DNA of 64,000 bases from Vagococcus carniphilus (lineage in GTDB: Bacteria; Bacillota; Bacilli; Lactobacillales; Vagococcaceae): assembly GCF_014397115.1 (NCBI RefSeq), contig NZ_CP060720.1, forward strand, positions 884,001 to 948,000, written 5' to 3'. The position numbers and the translations under genes are program-made. This document shows positions 8,269 to 16,159 of the stretch, in pieces. A model generated the notes under the pieces. The model did not search any database. It was not told where the DNA came from and worked only from the letters and a program-made list of their open reading frames with translations. Each line of letters starts with the position of its first letter. The first letter of the stretch is position 1.

Positions 8269-8655
8269 TTGGTACAATCAATTAATACAAAAGTAGATGT
8301 AGTAGAAAAGGCAACTTCTTTTTTAGGTATGGCAGACTACGGTAAAATTATGGTTGGCGATAAAGGGTTCGAGTTCTACAATGAGCGAGATGCTAAGAAC
8401 TTTATCCAAATTCCATGGGAAGAAGTAGATATCGTTATTACTTCTGTTATGTTCAAAGGGAAATGGATTCCACGATTTGCTATTAAAACAAAGCAAAATG
8501 GTACATTCACTTTTTCTACGAAGGATCCTAAAAAAGTGTTGCGAGCTATTCGGGTTTATATCACTCCAGACCGAATAGTTAAGTCCCTCAGTTTTTTTCA
8601 AGTTCTACAAAGAAGTGTTAAAAATATTTTTACGAAAAAAAATAAAAATGAGTAA
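8269..8655 (+). CDS. DUF956 family protein (ManO-like) linked to mannose PTS
   Basis: Protein of 128 residues that matches the DUF956 family, which is found almost only beside mannose-class PTS operons and is called ManO in some lactic acid bacteria. Characteristic text is ATSFLGMADYGKIMVGDKGFEFYN and IPWEEVDIVITSVMFKGKWIPRFAIKTKQNGTFTFSTKDPKKVLRAI. No catalytic motif or membrane segment is visible; the C-terminus is strongly basic (KNIFTKKNKNE). The start is a TTG at 8269 with GGAG 11 bases upstream; no better in-frame ATG exists before the conserved part. Its biochemical role is not established. The link to the PTS is inferred from position. Confidence 0.8.
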   Translation: MVQSINTKVDVVEKATSFLGMADYGKIMVGDKGFEFYNERDAKNFIQIPWEEVDIVITSVMFKGKWIPRFAIKTKQNGTFTFSTKDPKKVLRAIRVYITPDRIVKSLSFFQVLQRSVKNIFTKKNKNE

Positions 8656-8689
8656 TTCTTTCAGGAATATGAGAGGATTGCTCTTTTTT
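8650..8689 (+). terminator. Intrinsic terminator overlapping the DUF956 stop codon
   Basis: GAGTAATTC (8650-8658) pairs with GGATTGCTC (8675-8683) using two G-U pairs and is followed by six T. The stop codon lies inside the left arm. Confidence 0.65.
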
Positions 8690-8731
8690 ATTAGGTGAAA
8701 ATGAGAGAATAAATGAACAGAATATTCTTTT

Positions 8732-8745
8732 ATTAACCGGTTTCA
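8732..8745 (-). promoter_or_regulatory. Possible CcpA (cre) site upstream of oppA
   Basis: On the minus strand the sequence TGAAACCGGTTAAT agrees with the cre consensus TGWAANCGNTNWCA except at the last two bases. It is about 55 bases upstream of the -35 of the oppA promoter. This is weak evidence without expression data. Confidence 0.3.
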
Positions 8746-8798
8746 TTCAAAAAATAAGGATATTTCTGCTTTAAATTTGAATAAATGAATTATTTTTG

Positions 8799-8827
8799 TT
8801 GCATTAAGATTAAAATTAATATATGAT
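8799..8827 (+). promoter_or_regulatory. Sigma-70-type promoter of oppA
   Basis: TTGCAT (8799-8804), 17 bases, TATGAT (8822-8827). It lies 62 bases upstream of the oppA start codon. Confidence 0.6.
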
Positions 8828-8889
8828 TGTTAGCATATTCTAATTTAATTTTAATATTAATGATATCTGAATTTAAGGGGGAACTTATT

Positions 8890-10572
8890 ATGAAAACGAA
8901 AAAAATGTTATACGTTGGTTTGCTTTCAACAGTTGTTTTATCATTAGCAGCGTGTGGAGGCGGTAATGGAAAAGAATCATCAACTAAAGAGAGTGGAAAA
9001 TCAGATGGTAAAGAAGTATTGGCTGAAAAGCAAGAATTTTCTGTCAATGTTCAACAAGAGATGCCTTCAGCAGATTTATCACTTAACACAGATGTAATTG
9101 GTTCAGTTGCTTTGAATAATGTGTATGAAGGAATTTATCGTTTAGATAAAGATCAGAAACCACAACCTGCAGGAGCAACAGAAAAAGCTGAAGTCAGTGA
9201 AGATGGGTTAGTATATAAAATTAAATTACGTGAAGATGCTAAATGGTCAGATGGAAAACCTGTAACGGCAAAAGATTATGTTTACGGATGGCAAAGAACG
9301 GTTGACCCTAAAACAGCTTCTGAGTATGCCTCATTACATGAATCAGTTAAAAATGCAGCAGACATTACAGCAGGGAAAAAAGACAAGAGTGAGCTTGGTA
9401 TTAAAGCAGTGAGTGATTATGAATTAGAGGTTACTTTAGAAAAAGCAACACCTTATTTTGATTACTTATTAGCCTTTACAACTTACATGCCACAACGTGA
9501 AGACATTGTAGAAAAATATGGTAAAGAATATACAACTACAAGTGAAAAAGCTGTTTATAATGGGCCATTTAAATTAGCGGATTTTGATGGACCTGGAACA
9601 GATACTGAGTGGGCTTATGTTAAAAATGATGAGTATTGGGATAAGGATACAGTTAAATTAGATCGTATTAATGTAAGTGTTGTAAAAGAAGCTTCAACTA
9701 GTTTGAATCTTTTTGAAAGTGGCAAAGCAGAAGATATTATTTTAGCTGGTGAGTTAGCTCAACAAAAAGCTGATGATCCTCAATTTGTTAGTGAAATGAA
9801 AGCTTCATCTCGTTACATTGAATTAAACCAAAGAGATGATAAATCTGAATTTAGAAATGAAGATTTAAGAAAAGCTATCTCTTACGCGATTGATCGAGAT
9901 GCGTTAGCTAATCAAATTTTATCTGATGGTTCTGTTGCTTCAACTGGATTAGTTCCTAAAAATGTAGCTGAAAGTCCAAAAGACAAAAAGGATTTTTCTA
10001 AAGAAGCTGGAAGCCAATTAGAGTATGATAGCAAGAAAGCGAAAGATCACTGGAAGAAAGCTAAAAAAGATTTAGGAAAAGATAAAATTGAAGTGGATTT
10101 ATTAGCTTCAGATAACGACTCAACTAAAAAAGTTATCGAGTTCTTAAAAGGTTCTCTGGAAGAAGAATTACCAGGATTGAAAGTTAACTTAAGCCCTGTA
10201 CCATTTAGTGTACGTTTGGATCGTTCTAATAAGGGTGATTTCAGTATGGTTTATAGCGGTTGGATTGCAGATTATCCAGACCCAAGTAGTTTCTTAGATT
10301 TATTTGGAACAGAAAACCCATATAACAGAGGTAAATTCTCTAATAAAGAATACGATAAATTATTAGAAGATGCTGCAACAACTCATGTGAATGACCCTGA
10401 AAAACGTTGGGATGACATGATTAAAGCAGAACAATTAGTAACAAAAGAAGTTGGTGTAGTTCCTGTGATTCAAGAGGCAGAAGCTCACTTACGTTCTGAT
10501 AAAGTTAAAGGTGTGGTATCACATCCGGCAGGCGCAATGTTCGATTACAAATGGACTTATAAAGTAGATTAA
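8890..10572 (+). CDS. oppA: Oligopeptide ABC transporter substrate-binding lipoprotein
   Basis: Extracellular peptide-binding lipoprotein of 560 residues, SBP_bac_5 family. The signal peptide MKTKKMLYVGLLSTVVLSLAAC ends in a lipobox with Cys22 as the lipidated residue, followed by a Gly/Ser/Lys-rich tether. The family segments YKIKLREDAKWSDGKPVTAKDYVYGWQRTVDP and the C-terminal SGWIADYPDPSSFLDLF are clear. The ATG at 8890 follows AAGGGGGAAC and begins a proper signal peptide; the frame is open further upstream but without a ribosome site. A terminator follows, and the permease genes oppBCDF lie 550 bases downstream beyond an opposite-strand gene, so oppA appears to be its own transcription unit. 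Confidence 0.94.
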   Translation: MKTKKMLYVGLLSTVVLSLAACGGGNGKESSTKESGKSDGKEVLAEKQEFSVNVQQEMPSADLSLNTDVIGSVALNNVYEGIYRLDKDQKPQPAGATEKAEVSEDGLVYKIKLREDAKWSDGKPVTAKDYVYGWQRTVDPKTASEYASLHESVKNAADITAGKKDKSELGIKAVSDYELEVTLEKATPYFDYLLAFTTYMPQREDIVEKYGKEYTTTSEKAVYNGPFKLADFDGPGTDTEWAYVKNDEYWDKDTVKLDRINVSVVKEASTSLNLFESGKAEDIILAGELAQQKADDPQFVSEMKASSRYIELNQRDDKSEFRNEDLRKAISYAIDRDALANQILSDGSVASTGLVPKNVAESPKDKKDFSKEAGSQLEYDSKKAKDHWKKAKKDLGKDKIEVDLLASDNDSTKKVIEFLKGSLEEELPGLKVNLSPVPFSVRLDRSNKGDFSMVYSGWIADYPDPSSFLDLFGTENPYNRGKFSNKEYDKLLEDAATTHVNDPEKRWDDMIKAEQLVTKEVGVVPVIQEAEAHLRSDKVKGVVSHPAGAMFDYKWTYKVD

Positions 10573-10650
10573 TCTACTAACAGCTATTTTTAATCATAGA
10601 GTTTAGTTAAGCAACAATAAAAGGATAATAGTTATCTTCAAAAGAAAACA

Positions 10651-10682
10651 AAAAATCCTATAACTCAAGTTATAGGATTTTT
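10651..10682. terminator. Bidirectional terminator between oppA and the convergent membrane gene
   Basis: A 14-bp perfect stem (AAAAATCCTATAAC with GTTATAGGATTTTT) over TCAA has A and T tracts on both sides, so it can serve both strands. Confidence 0.88.
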
Positions 10683-10689
10683 TTTAATA

Positions 10690-11034
10690 TTAGGCAATTA
10701 GGGCAAGGATTAAACTGGTTACTAACAAACTAACTCCAATGATAAACCAAAAAACAGGTTTTTTCTTAAAAATTTGAGAAAAGGGAACGTATTCCTTAGG
10801 TTCATTATTTTTTCTTAATTGGATAAGATGTTTCATATTTTTTTGAAATAAGTCAAAAAAACCAGAAGATAGAACTAGAATAAATCCTCCTACTATTAAA
10901 AAGAAAAGAGCGAACATAAAAAAGTTATCAGATAGATACTTTAAAGTTATTTCTTTTTTCGTTAACCAAGTTATTGCTGGAATAATAGAAAATAGGCCTA
11001 TTAGGCAAATTGCTGTTTTTTTCTTATTGGTCAT
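10690..11034 (-). CDS. Small three-helix membrane protein, probably DUF3899 type
   Basis: Membrane protein of 114 residues with hydrophobic segments at about 7-24, 38-58 and 92-113, and a basic loop (FQKNMKHLIQLRKNNEPKEYVPFSQIFKKKP) between the second and third. The layout and the loop resemble the DUF3899 family of uncharacterised Gram-positive membrane proteins; I am not certain of that family. The ATG at 11034 is preceded on its strand by AAGGATTGTAATT. It is inserted on the opposite strand between oppA and oppBCDF, shares a terminator with oppA, and has no other partner. No function can be given. Confidence 0.7.
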   Translation of the reverse strand: MTNKKKTAICLIGLFSIIPAITWLTKKEITLKYLSDNFFMFALFFLIVGGFILVLSSGFFDLFQKNMKHLIQLRKNNEPKEYVPFSQIFKKKPVFWFIIGVSLLVTSLILALIA

Positions 11035-11121
11035 AATTACAATCCTTATCTGTTTGATTAATAAACTAACTCTAATTCATTTATTAATCGATGTCAAAAT
11101 ATTTTAAAGGGGGAAAAATAA

Positions 11122-12066
11122 ATGAAAAATTTTGCGAAATATTTTCTTAAACGCGTTATGTTTATGTTAATTACCTTATGGTTGATTTCCACTATTACTT
11201 TTTTCTTAATGAAATTATTACCTGGTTCACCTTATGCCAATCAGGAAAAATTATCACCAGAACAAATTGAAATGTTAAATGAACAGGCTGGATTAGATAA
11301 ACCAGTCATTCAACAGTATGGAATCTATATGGGCAACTTAGTAAAAGGTGATTTTGGAACGTCATTCCAATTTAAAAACCAACCTGTTTCTAAATTATTG
11401 AAGGAAAGAATAGGACCTTCAGTTCAGCTAGGTGCTCAGGCAATTATATTCGGAACCATAATTGGCATTATTTTAGGAGCTATTGCTGCTATGAAACAAA
11501 ATACATGGGTGGATACAGTCGCCACGTTAGTCGCCATTTTAGGAAGGTCGATACCAAACTTTGTATTTGCTGTCCTATTGCAGTATTTCTTTGCGATAAA
11601 ATTAGGCATCTTACCAATTGCTAAATGGGATCAAGGATTTGCTTCAACTATTTTACCAACCCTAGCACTTGCTATGTCACCGTTAGCTGACTCAGCACGT
11701 TTTATTAGAACAGAGATGGTTGAAGTTTTAAGTAGTGACTACATTGAGTTAGCAAGAGCTAAAGGTTTAAGCAGAATGCAAGTTGTTTTCAGACATGGAT
11801 TAAGAAATAGTTTGATTCCACTGATTACATTACTTGGGCCTCTTGCAGTTGCTTTAATGACTGGTTCACTAGTAGTAGAAAATATTTTTGCAATACCAGG
11901 AATTGGTGAGCAATTTGTTAAGTCAATTATGACAAACGATTACCCAACGATAATGGCTGTAACAATTATGTTCTCTGCTATGTTAGTTGTAGTTATATTA
12001 ATCGTTGATTTACTATATGGTATTGTAGATCCTCGTATTCGAGTATCAGGAGGTGGCAAAGAATAA
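11122..12066 (+). CDS. oppB: Oligopeptide ABC transporter permease OppB
   Basis: Inner-membrane permease of 314 residues with about six transmembrane helices, BPD_transp_1 family. The N-terminal part MKNFAKYFLKRVMFMLITLWLISTITFFLMKLLPGSPY is typical of OppB/DppB, and the cytoplasmic EAA loop reads YIELARAKGLSRMQVVFRHGLRNSLIPLIT. Ribosome site AAAGGGGGAAAAATA. Its stop TAA shares one base with the ATG of oppC, which points to coupled translation. It pairs with OppC to form the channel for peptides delivered by OppA. Confidence 0.95.
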   Translation: MKNFAKYFLKRVMFMLITLWLISTITFFLMKLLPGSPYANQEKLSPEQIEMLNEQAGLDKPVIQQYGIYMGNLVKGDFGTSFQFKNQPVSKLLKERIGPSVQLGAQAIIFGTIIGIILGAIAAMKQNTWVDTVATLVAILGRSIPNFVFAVLLQYFFAIKLGILPIAKWDQGFASTILPTLALAMSPLADSARFIRTEMVEVLSSDYIELARAKGLSRMQVVFRHGLRNSLIPLITLLGPLAVALMTGSLVVENIFAIPGIGEQFVKSIMTNDYPTIMAVTIMFSAMLVVVILIVDLLYGIVDPRIRVSGGGKE

Positions 12067-13094
12067 TGGAAAAAATTGATATTCAACATATTTCAGAAGA
12101 TAAATTTAAACCAATCTCTATTCAAGATAATTTAGATAGAGAAAAAATTAGTGCCCCTTCTTTAAACTTTATTCAAGATTCTTGGAGACGATTGAAAAAA
12201 AATAAAGGTGCAGTTGTTTCACTTATTTTACTAGGAATTATTTCGATTTTAGCGTTTGGCTCAATTTTTGTTTCACCGCATGATCCAACTAAACAAAATC
12301 CTAAGTATATCAACTTGCCTCCAAAAATACCCGGTGTTAATATTGACGGATTTAATGGAACAGCAGTAGTTGGTGGGAAACGAGTGGATAAATATGAGCA
12401 AGCAAAAGTACCGGAGAATACTCATTTTTATTTAGGGACAGATGGCTTGGGAAGAGATGAGTTATCTAGATTGTTGATGGGAACAAGAATGTCACTTATT
12501 ATTGCTTTTGTCGCAGCCTTTCTTGATTTAACCTTTGGAGTTATCTACGGGATGATCTCAGGAATGAAGGGCGGTAAAACAGATAATGTGATGCAGCGGA
12601 TATTAGAGATTTTATCAGGTGTACCAAATTTAGTTGTTATGATTTTAATGTTAACAGTGTTTAAACCAGGTATGATGTCAATTATTTTAGCAATGATTGT
12701 AACAGGATGGATTACAATGGCTCGGATTGTCCGTGCACAAACGTTAAAAATAAAAGACCAAGAGTATGTTTTAGCCGCAACAACTTTAGGTGAGTCTAAA
12801 GCAAAAATTGCTATGAAACATGTGTTACCAAATATTTCAGGGGTTATTATTGTTCAGATGATGTTTAGTATTCCTTCTGCTATTTTCTTTGAAGCCTTTT
12901 TAAGTTTTATCGGTTTAGGGTTAACGCCACCAACAGCTTCTTTAGGAACATTGTTAAATGAAGGATATAAAACATTTAGATTTTTACCTCATTTGATGTG
13001 GGCACCTGCAATTACTTTATCAGTGATTATGATTTGTTTTAACTTATTAGCTGATGGATTACGGGATGCTTTTGATCCAAAAATGAATGATTAG
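12066..13094 (+). CDS. oppC: Oligopeptide ABC transporter permease OppC
   Basis: Permease of 342 residues. A soluble N-terminal region (OppC_N type, SWRRLKKNKGAVVSLILLGIISILAFG) precedes the first helix. There is an external loop of about 70 residues with the conserved TDGLGRDELSRLLMGTRMSL, and then the transport domain with the EAA loop YVLAATTLGESKAKIAMKHVLPNISGVIIVQ. The start overlaps the oppB stop by one base. The next gene, oppD, begins 14 bases after the stop, so oppB to oppF form a single operon. Confidence 0.95.
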   Translation: MEKIDIQHISEDKFKPISIQDNLDREKISAPSLNFIQDSWRRLKKNKGAVVSLILLGIISILAFGSIFVSPHDPTKQNPKYINLPPKIPGVNIDGFNGTAVVGGKRVDKYEQAKVPENTHFYLGTDGLGRDELSRLLMGTRMSLIIAFVAAFLDLTFGVIYGMISGMKGGKTDNVMQRILEILSGVPNLVVMILMLTVFKPGMMSIILAMIVTGWITMARIVRAQTLKIKDQEYVLAATTLGESKAKIAMKHVLPNISGVIIVQMMFSIPSAIFFEAFLSFIGLGLTPPTASLGTLLNEGYKTFRFLPHLMWAPAITLSVIMICFNLLADGLRDAFDPKMND

Positions 13095-13108
13095 GATGGT
13101 GATGAAAA

Positions 13109-14146
13109 ATGGAGAAAGTATTAGAAGTTAAAGATTTAAATATTTCATTTGATACTTTTGCTGGTAAAGTTCATGCCATTCGTGGGGTAAACTTTGATTT
13201 ACATAAAGGTGAAACACTAGCAATAGTAGGAGAATCTGGCTCAGGTAAGTCAGTAACGACTAGAACGATTATGCGATTATTAGCCAATAATGCAAACATA
13301 GATGAAGGCGAAATCCTTTTTAAAGGAGAAGATTTAGTTCATAAATCAGAGAAACAAATGCAGTCAATTCGTGGAAAAGACATCGCGATGATTTTTCAGG
13401 ACCCAATGACATCTCTTGATCCGACAATGAACATTGGAAATCAAGTAGCAGAGTCATTAAGAAAACATAGAAAAATTTCGAAAAAAGAAGCATTAGAAAG
13501 AGCTCTTGATTTATTAAAACTAGTCGGGATTCCAAATGCGGAAAAACGATTAAAAAATTATCCACATCAATTTTCTGGTGGACAAAGACAAAGAATAGTT
13601 ATTGCGATTGCACTAATTTGTTACCCGGAAGTATTAATTGCTGATGAGCCGACAACGGCATTAGACGTAACAATTCAAGCGCAGATTATTGATTTGATGA
13701 AGGATATTCAAAAGAAAATCCAAACATCGATTATTTTTATTACCCATGACTTAGGGGTTGTCGCCAATGTAGCAGATAGAGTGGCTGTTATGTATGGTGG
13801 TCGAATTATTGAAATCGGAACATCTGATGAGATTTTTTATAACCCACAACATCCGTATACGTGGGGGCTTCTTAGTTCGATGCCAACTCTAGAGACAAGT
13901 GAAGAAAAATTGTATGCTATTCCTGGATCACCACCAGATTTATTAGATCCACCAAAAGGAGATGCTTTTTATCCTCGAAATGAGTTTGCTATGCAAATTG
14001 ATACAGAAGAAGCACCACCATTCTTTGATGTTTCACCAACTCATAAAGCAGCAACTTGGTTACTAGCACCAAATGCACCTAAAGTAACACCGCCTGCTGA
14101 AATAGTTCGTCGTCGTGAAAAATATAAAGAACGTTTTGGAGCATAG
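13109..14146 (+). CDS. oppD: Oligopeptide ABC transporter ATP-binding protein OppD
   Basis: ATPase of 345 residues that powers peptide import. Walker A GESGSGKS, Q-loop IFQDPMTSLDPTMNIG, signature [12 protein letters not shown], Walker B VLIADEPTTALDV and the switch His in FITHDLG are all intact. The C-terminal oligo_HPY domain begins near YNPQHPYTWGLLSSMP. The usual cysteines of the OppD iron-sulfur site are not evident: the corresponding segment reads FYPRNEFAMQ with no Cys. Ribosome site GGATGGTGATG precedes the ATG. Confidence 0.95.
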   Translation: MEKVLEVKDLNISFDTFAGKVHAIRGVNFDLHKGETLAIVGESGSGKSVTTRTIMRLLANNANIDEGEILFKGEDLVHKSEKQMQSIRGKDIAMIFQDPMTSLDPTMNIGNQVAESLRKHRKISKKEALERALDLLKLVGIPNAEKRLKNYPHQFSGGQRQRIVIAIALICYPEVLIADEPTTALDVTIQAQIIDLMKDIQKKIQTSIIFITHDLGVVANVADRVAVMYGGRIIEIGTSDEIFYNPQHPYTWGLLSSMPTLETSEEKLYAIPGSPPDLLDPPKGDAFYPRNEFAMQIDTEEAPPFFDVSPTHKAATWLLAPNAPKVTPPAEIVRRREKYKERFGA

Positions 14147-14161
14147 GAAAGGGGTGATTGG

Positions 14162-15115
14162 ATGCAAGAGCTAAAAGATAAAAAAGTTTTATTAGATGTA
14201 AAAAATCTTAAACAACATTTTAATGTTGGAAGAGAAGATGAGGTAAAAGCTGTTGATGGGATTAGTTTTTCAATTTATGAAGGGGAAACATTTGGACTAG
14301 TTGGTGAGTCAGGCTGTGGTAAATCTACAACAGGTCGAAGTATTATTCGCTTGTATCATCCAACTAGTGGGGAAATTCAATTTGATGGTGAGGATATTGC
14401 TAAAATCAAAGGTCGTAAAAATTTGAATCAGTTTAGACGTGATGTTCAAATGATTTATCAAGATCCTTATGCTTCTTTGAATCCACGAATGAAAGTAAAG
14501 GATATTATCGCTGAGGGAATTGATGTTCATGGTTTAGCCAAAAATGATGAAGATCGAACTAATCGAGTTAATGAATTATTGAAAACGGTAGGTCTTGATC
14601 CAAGTCATGGAACTCGTTATCCACATGAGTTTTCTGGAGGACAAAGACAAAGAATTGGTATTGCACGTGCACTAGCTGTAGAGCCTAAGTTTATTATTTG
14701 TGATGAACCTATCTCAGCTTTAGATGTGTCCATCCAAGCTCAAGTTGTGAATTTACTGCAAGAATTACAAGAGCAACAAAAATTAACTTATTTATTTATT
14801 GCTCATGATTTATCTATGGTTAAATATATTAGTGATCGTATTGGAGTTATGTATTTTGGGAGATTAGTAGAGGTCGGAACAGCAGAAGAAATTTATAATT
14901 ATGGTTTGCATCCTTATACTGAAAGTTTGTTATCTGCTATTCCATTACCAGACCCAGACTATGAAAGAAATCGCCAACGAATCACATACAAGCCAAATCA
15001 ACAAGATACAAAGGAACGTAGTTTGCGTGAAGTTGGTCCCGAGCATTTTGTTTATTGTAGTGAAGATGAAGTTGAGATGTACAGGGATAAACTATTGAAG
15101 AAGAAAGATCAGTAG
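14162..15115 (+). CDS. oppF: Oligopeptide ABC transporter ATP-binding protein OppF
   Basis: Second ATPase of the peptide importer, 317 residues. Walker [11 protein letters not shown]-loop [15 protein letters not shown], signature [15 protein letters not shown], Walker [14 protein letters not shown] and the switch segment [20 protein letters not shown] are complete. The oligo_HPY tail ([20 protein letters not shown]) is present. It starts 16 bases after oppD with AAAGGGGTGATTGG. A terminator 30 bases downstream ends the operon. Confidence 0.95.
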   Translation: MQELKDKKVLLDVKNLKQHFNVGREDEVKAVDGISFSIYEGETFGLVGESGCGKSTTGRSIIRLYHPTSGEIQFDGEDIAKIKGRKNLNQFRRDVQMIYQDPYASLNPRMKVKDIIAEGIDVHGLAKNDEDRTNRVNELLKTVGLDPSHGTRYPHEFSGGQRQRIGIARALAVEPKFIICDEPISALDVSIQAQVVNLLQELQEQQKLTYLFIAHDLSMVKYISDRIGVMYFGRLVEVGTAEEIYNYGLHPYTESLLSAIPLPDPDYERNRQRITYKPNQQDTKERSLREVGPEHFVYCSEDEVEMYRDKLLKKKDQ

Positions 15116-15146
15116 ATATTTCCCCCGGCTACTGTTTCTTATAGAT

Positions 15147-15187
15147 AAAAAAGACTGAAACCTGATAACTAGGTTCCAGTCTTTTTT
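15147..15187. terminator. Bidirectional terminator between oppF and the convergent amidase gene
   Basis: GACTGAAACCT (15153-15163) pairs with AGGTTCCAGTC (15171-15181) with one mismatch, flanked by an A-tract and a T-tract. Confidence 0.85.
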
Positions 15188-16141
15188 CTATTCTATGGGA
15201 GCTTTGATTCTTTTTTCATAAGCATCTAACCATTCTTTTGTGATAGGGGTGATACTAGTTGTTTGATTTTCTCCTCTATTTGCCATGAAAATGGTTGGTT
15301 TTGTGGTGTCGTTTGCAACTGAAAAAGTAAATTCAACATTGGTTGCGACACCCCATTCTCCTTTTTTATTCATGGCAATTAAAGAAAAAGCACCTGCTTT
15401 ACCGTAGCGTTTGGTTAGTAGGTCATGGAATGGATAAACGGTTTGATCACACGCCTCTTGTGGAGAAAGACCTTCTGACATTTTTCGAACAATTTCGTAG
15501 GAAAGGATTCCTTTCATCAAATCTTCTCCTAGTCCTGTTGCAGCAGCGCCACCAATTGTACTATCCACATAAAATCCTGAACCGGATAAAGGTGAGTCAC
15601 CAACTCGTCCAGTTTTTTTCATGAAGAGTCCTGAGCTGGAAGTTCCAACTGACATAGATCCCATTTGATCCAGAGTTACAACTCCAACAGTATCATGGCC
15701 GTCATACGGATTTAACTGTTTACTTTTCATATCTTCTATCCGTTTTTCCCATATTTTTTTGGCTCGTTCTGTCAGCATCTCTTTTACTTCAAAACCTTCA
15801 TCTTTTGCGTATTGAGTTGCTCCTTCACCAACTAAAAAGCTGTTAAATTTTTCCTCACTGAGTTTTTTAGCAACTGATATAGGGTTTTTTATATCCACAA
15901 TACCTGCTACAGCACCAATTTGGAAGGTATCTCCATTCATAAAAGCGGCATCCATTTCTAGAATACCTTTTGCATTAGGAAGCCCACCGTATCCTACTGA
16001 TTTATAAAAAGGATAATCTTCTACCTGTTTAATAGCAACTTCAAGTGCATCAGAGGCGTTTGTTCCAGATTCTAAAAGCTTAGTTGCTTCAACAACACTG
16101 TCATGAGCCATTCTCCAAGTTGCGATAGTACCAAAAGTCAT
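15188..16141 (-). CDS. N4-(beta-N-acetylglucosaminyl)-L-asparaginase family Ntn hydrolase
   Basis: Isoaspartyl-peptidase/glycosylasparaginase family protein of 317 residues. These enzymes self-cleave to expose an N-terminal Thr nucleophile. The cleavage segment YDGHDTVGVV puts the nucleophile at Thr151, close to Thr152 of the bacterial prototype. The substrate loops GRVGDSPLSGSGFYVD and GAAATGLGEDLM are intact. Of four possible starts, the ATG at 16141 has the best spacing (8 bases) from GGAG; in-frame ATGs at 16144, 16147 and 16159 lie closer to or before that site. There is no signal peptide, so it should be cytoplasmic. It follows the M20 peptidase gene by only 18 bases, which suggests joint use of peptide or glycopeptide amides. 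Confidence 0.88.
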   Translation of the reverse strand: MTFGTIATWRMAHDSVVEATKLLESGTNASDALEVAIKQVEDYPFYKSVGYGGLPNAKGILEMDAAFMNGDTFQIGAVAGIVDIKNPISVAKKLSEEKFNSFLVGEGATQYAKDEGFEVKEMLTERAKKIWEKRIEDMKSKQLNPYDGHDTVGVVTLDQMGSMSVGTSSSGLFMKKTGRVGDSPLSGSGFYVDSTIGGAAATGLGEDLMKGILSYEIVRKMSEGLSPQEACDQTVYPFHDLLTKRYGKAGAFSLIAMNKKGEWGVATNVEFTFSVANDTTKPTIFMANRGENQTTSITPITKEWLDAYEKRIKAPIE

Positions 16142-16159
16142 CATCATCACTCCGTTCAT

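Noticed and set aside
8827-8889. Longer N-terminus for OppA
   Set aside because: It would overlap the -10 element and place the signal peptide internally; AAGGGGG precedes the ATG at 8890.
14901-15098. Open frame of 65 codons overlapping the 3' part of oppF
   Set aside because: It is fully inside oppF in another frame, with no ribosome site and no recognisable product.
15343-15624. Plus-strand open frame opposite the glycosylasparaginase gene
   Set aside because: It is antisense to a clearly conserved enzyme gene and has no ribosome site.
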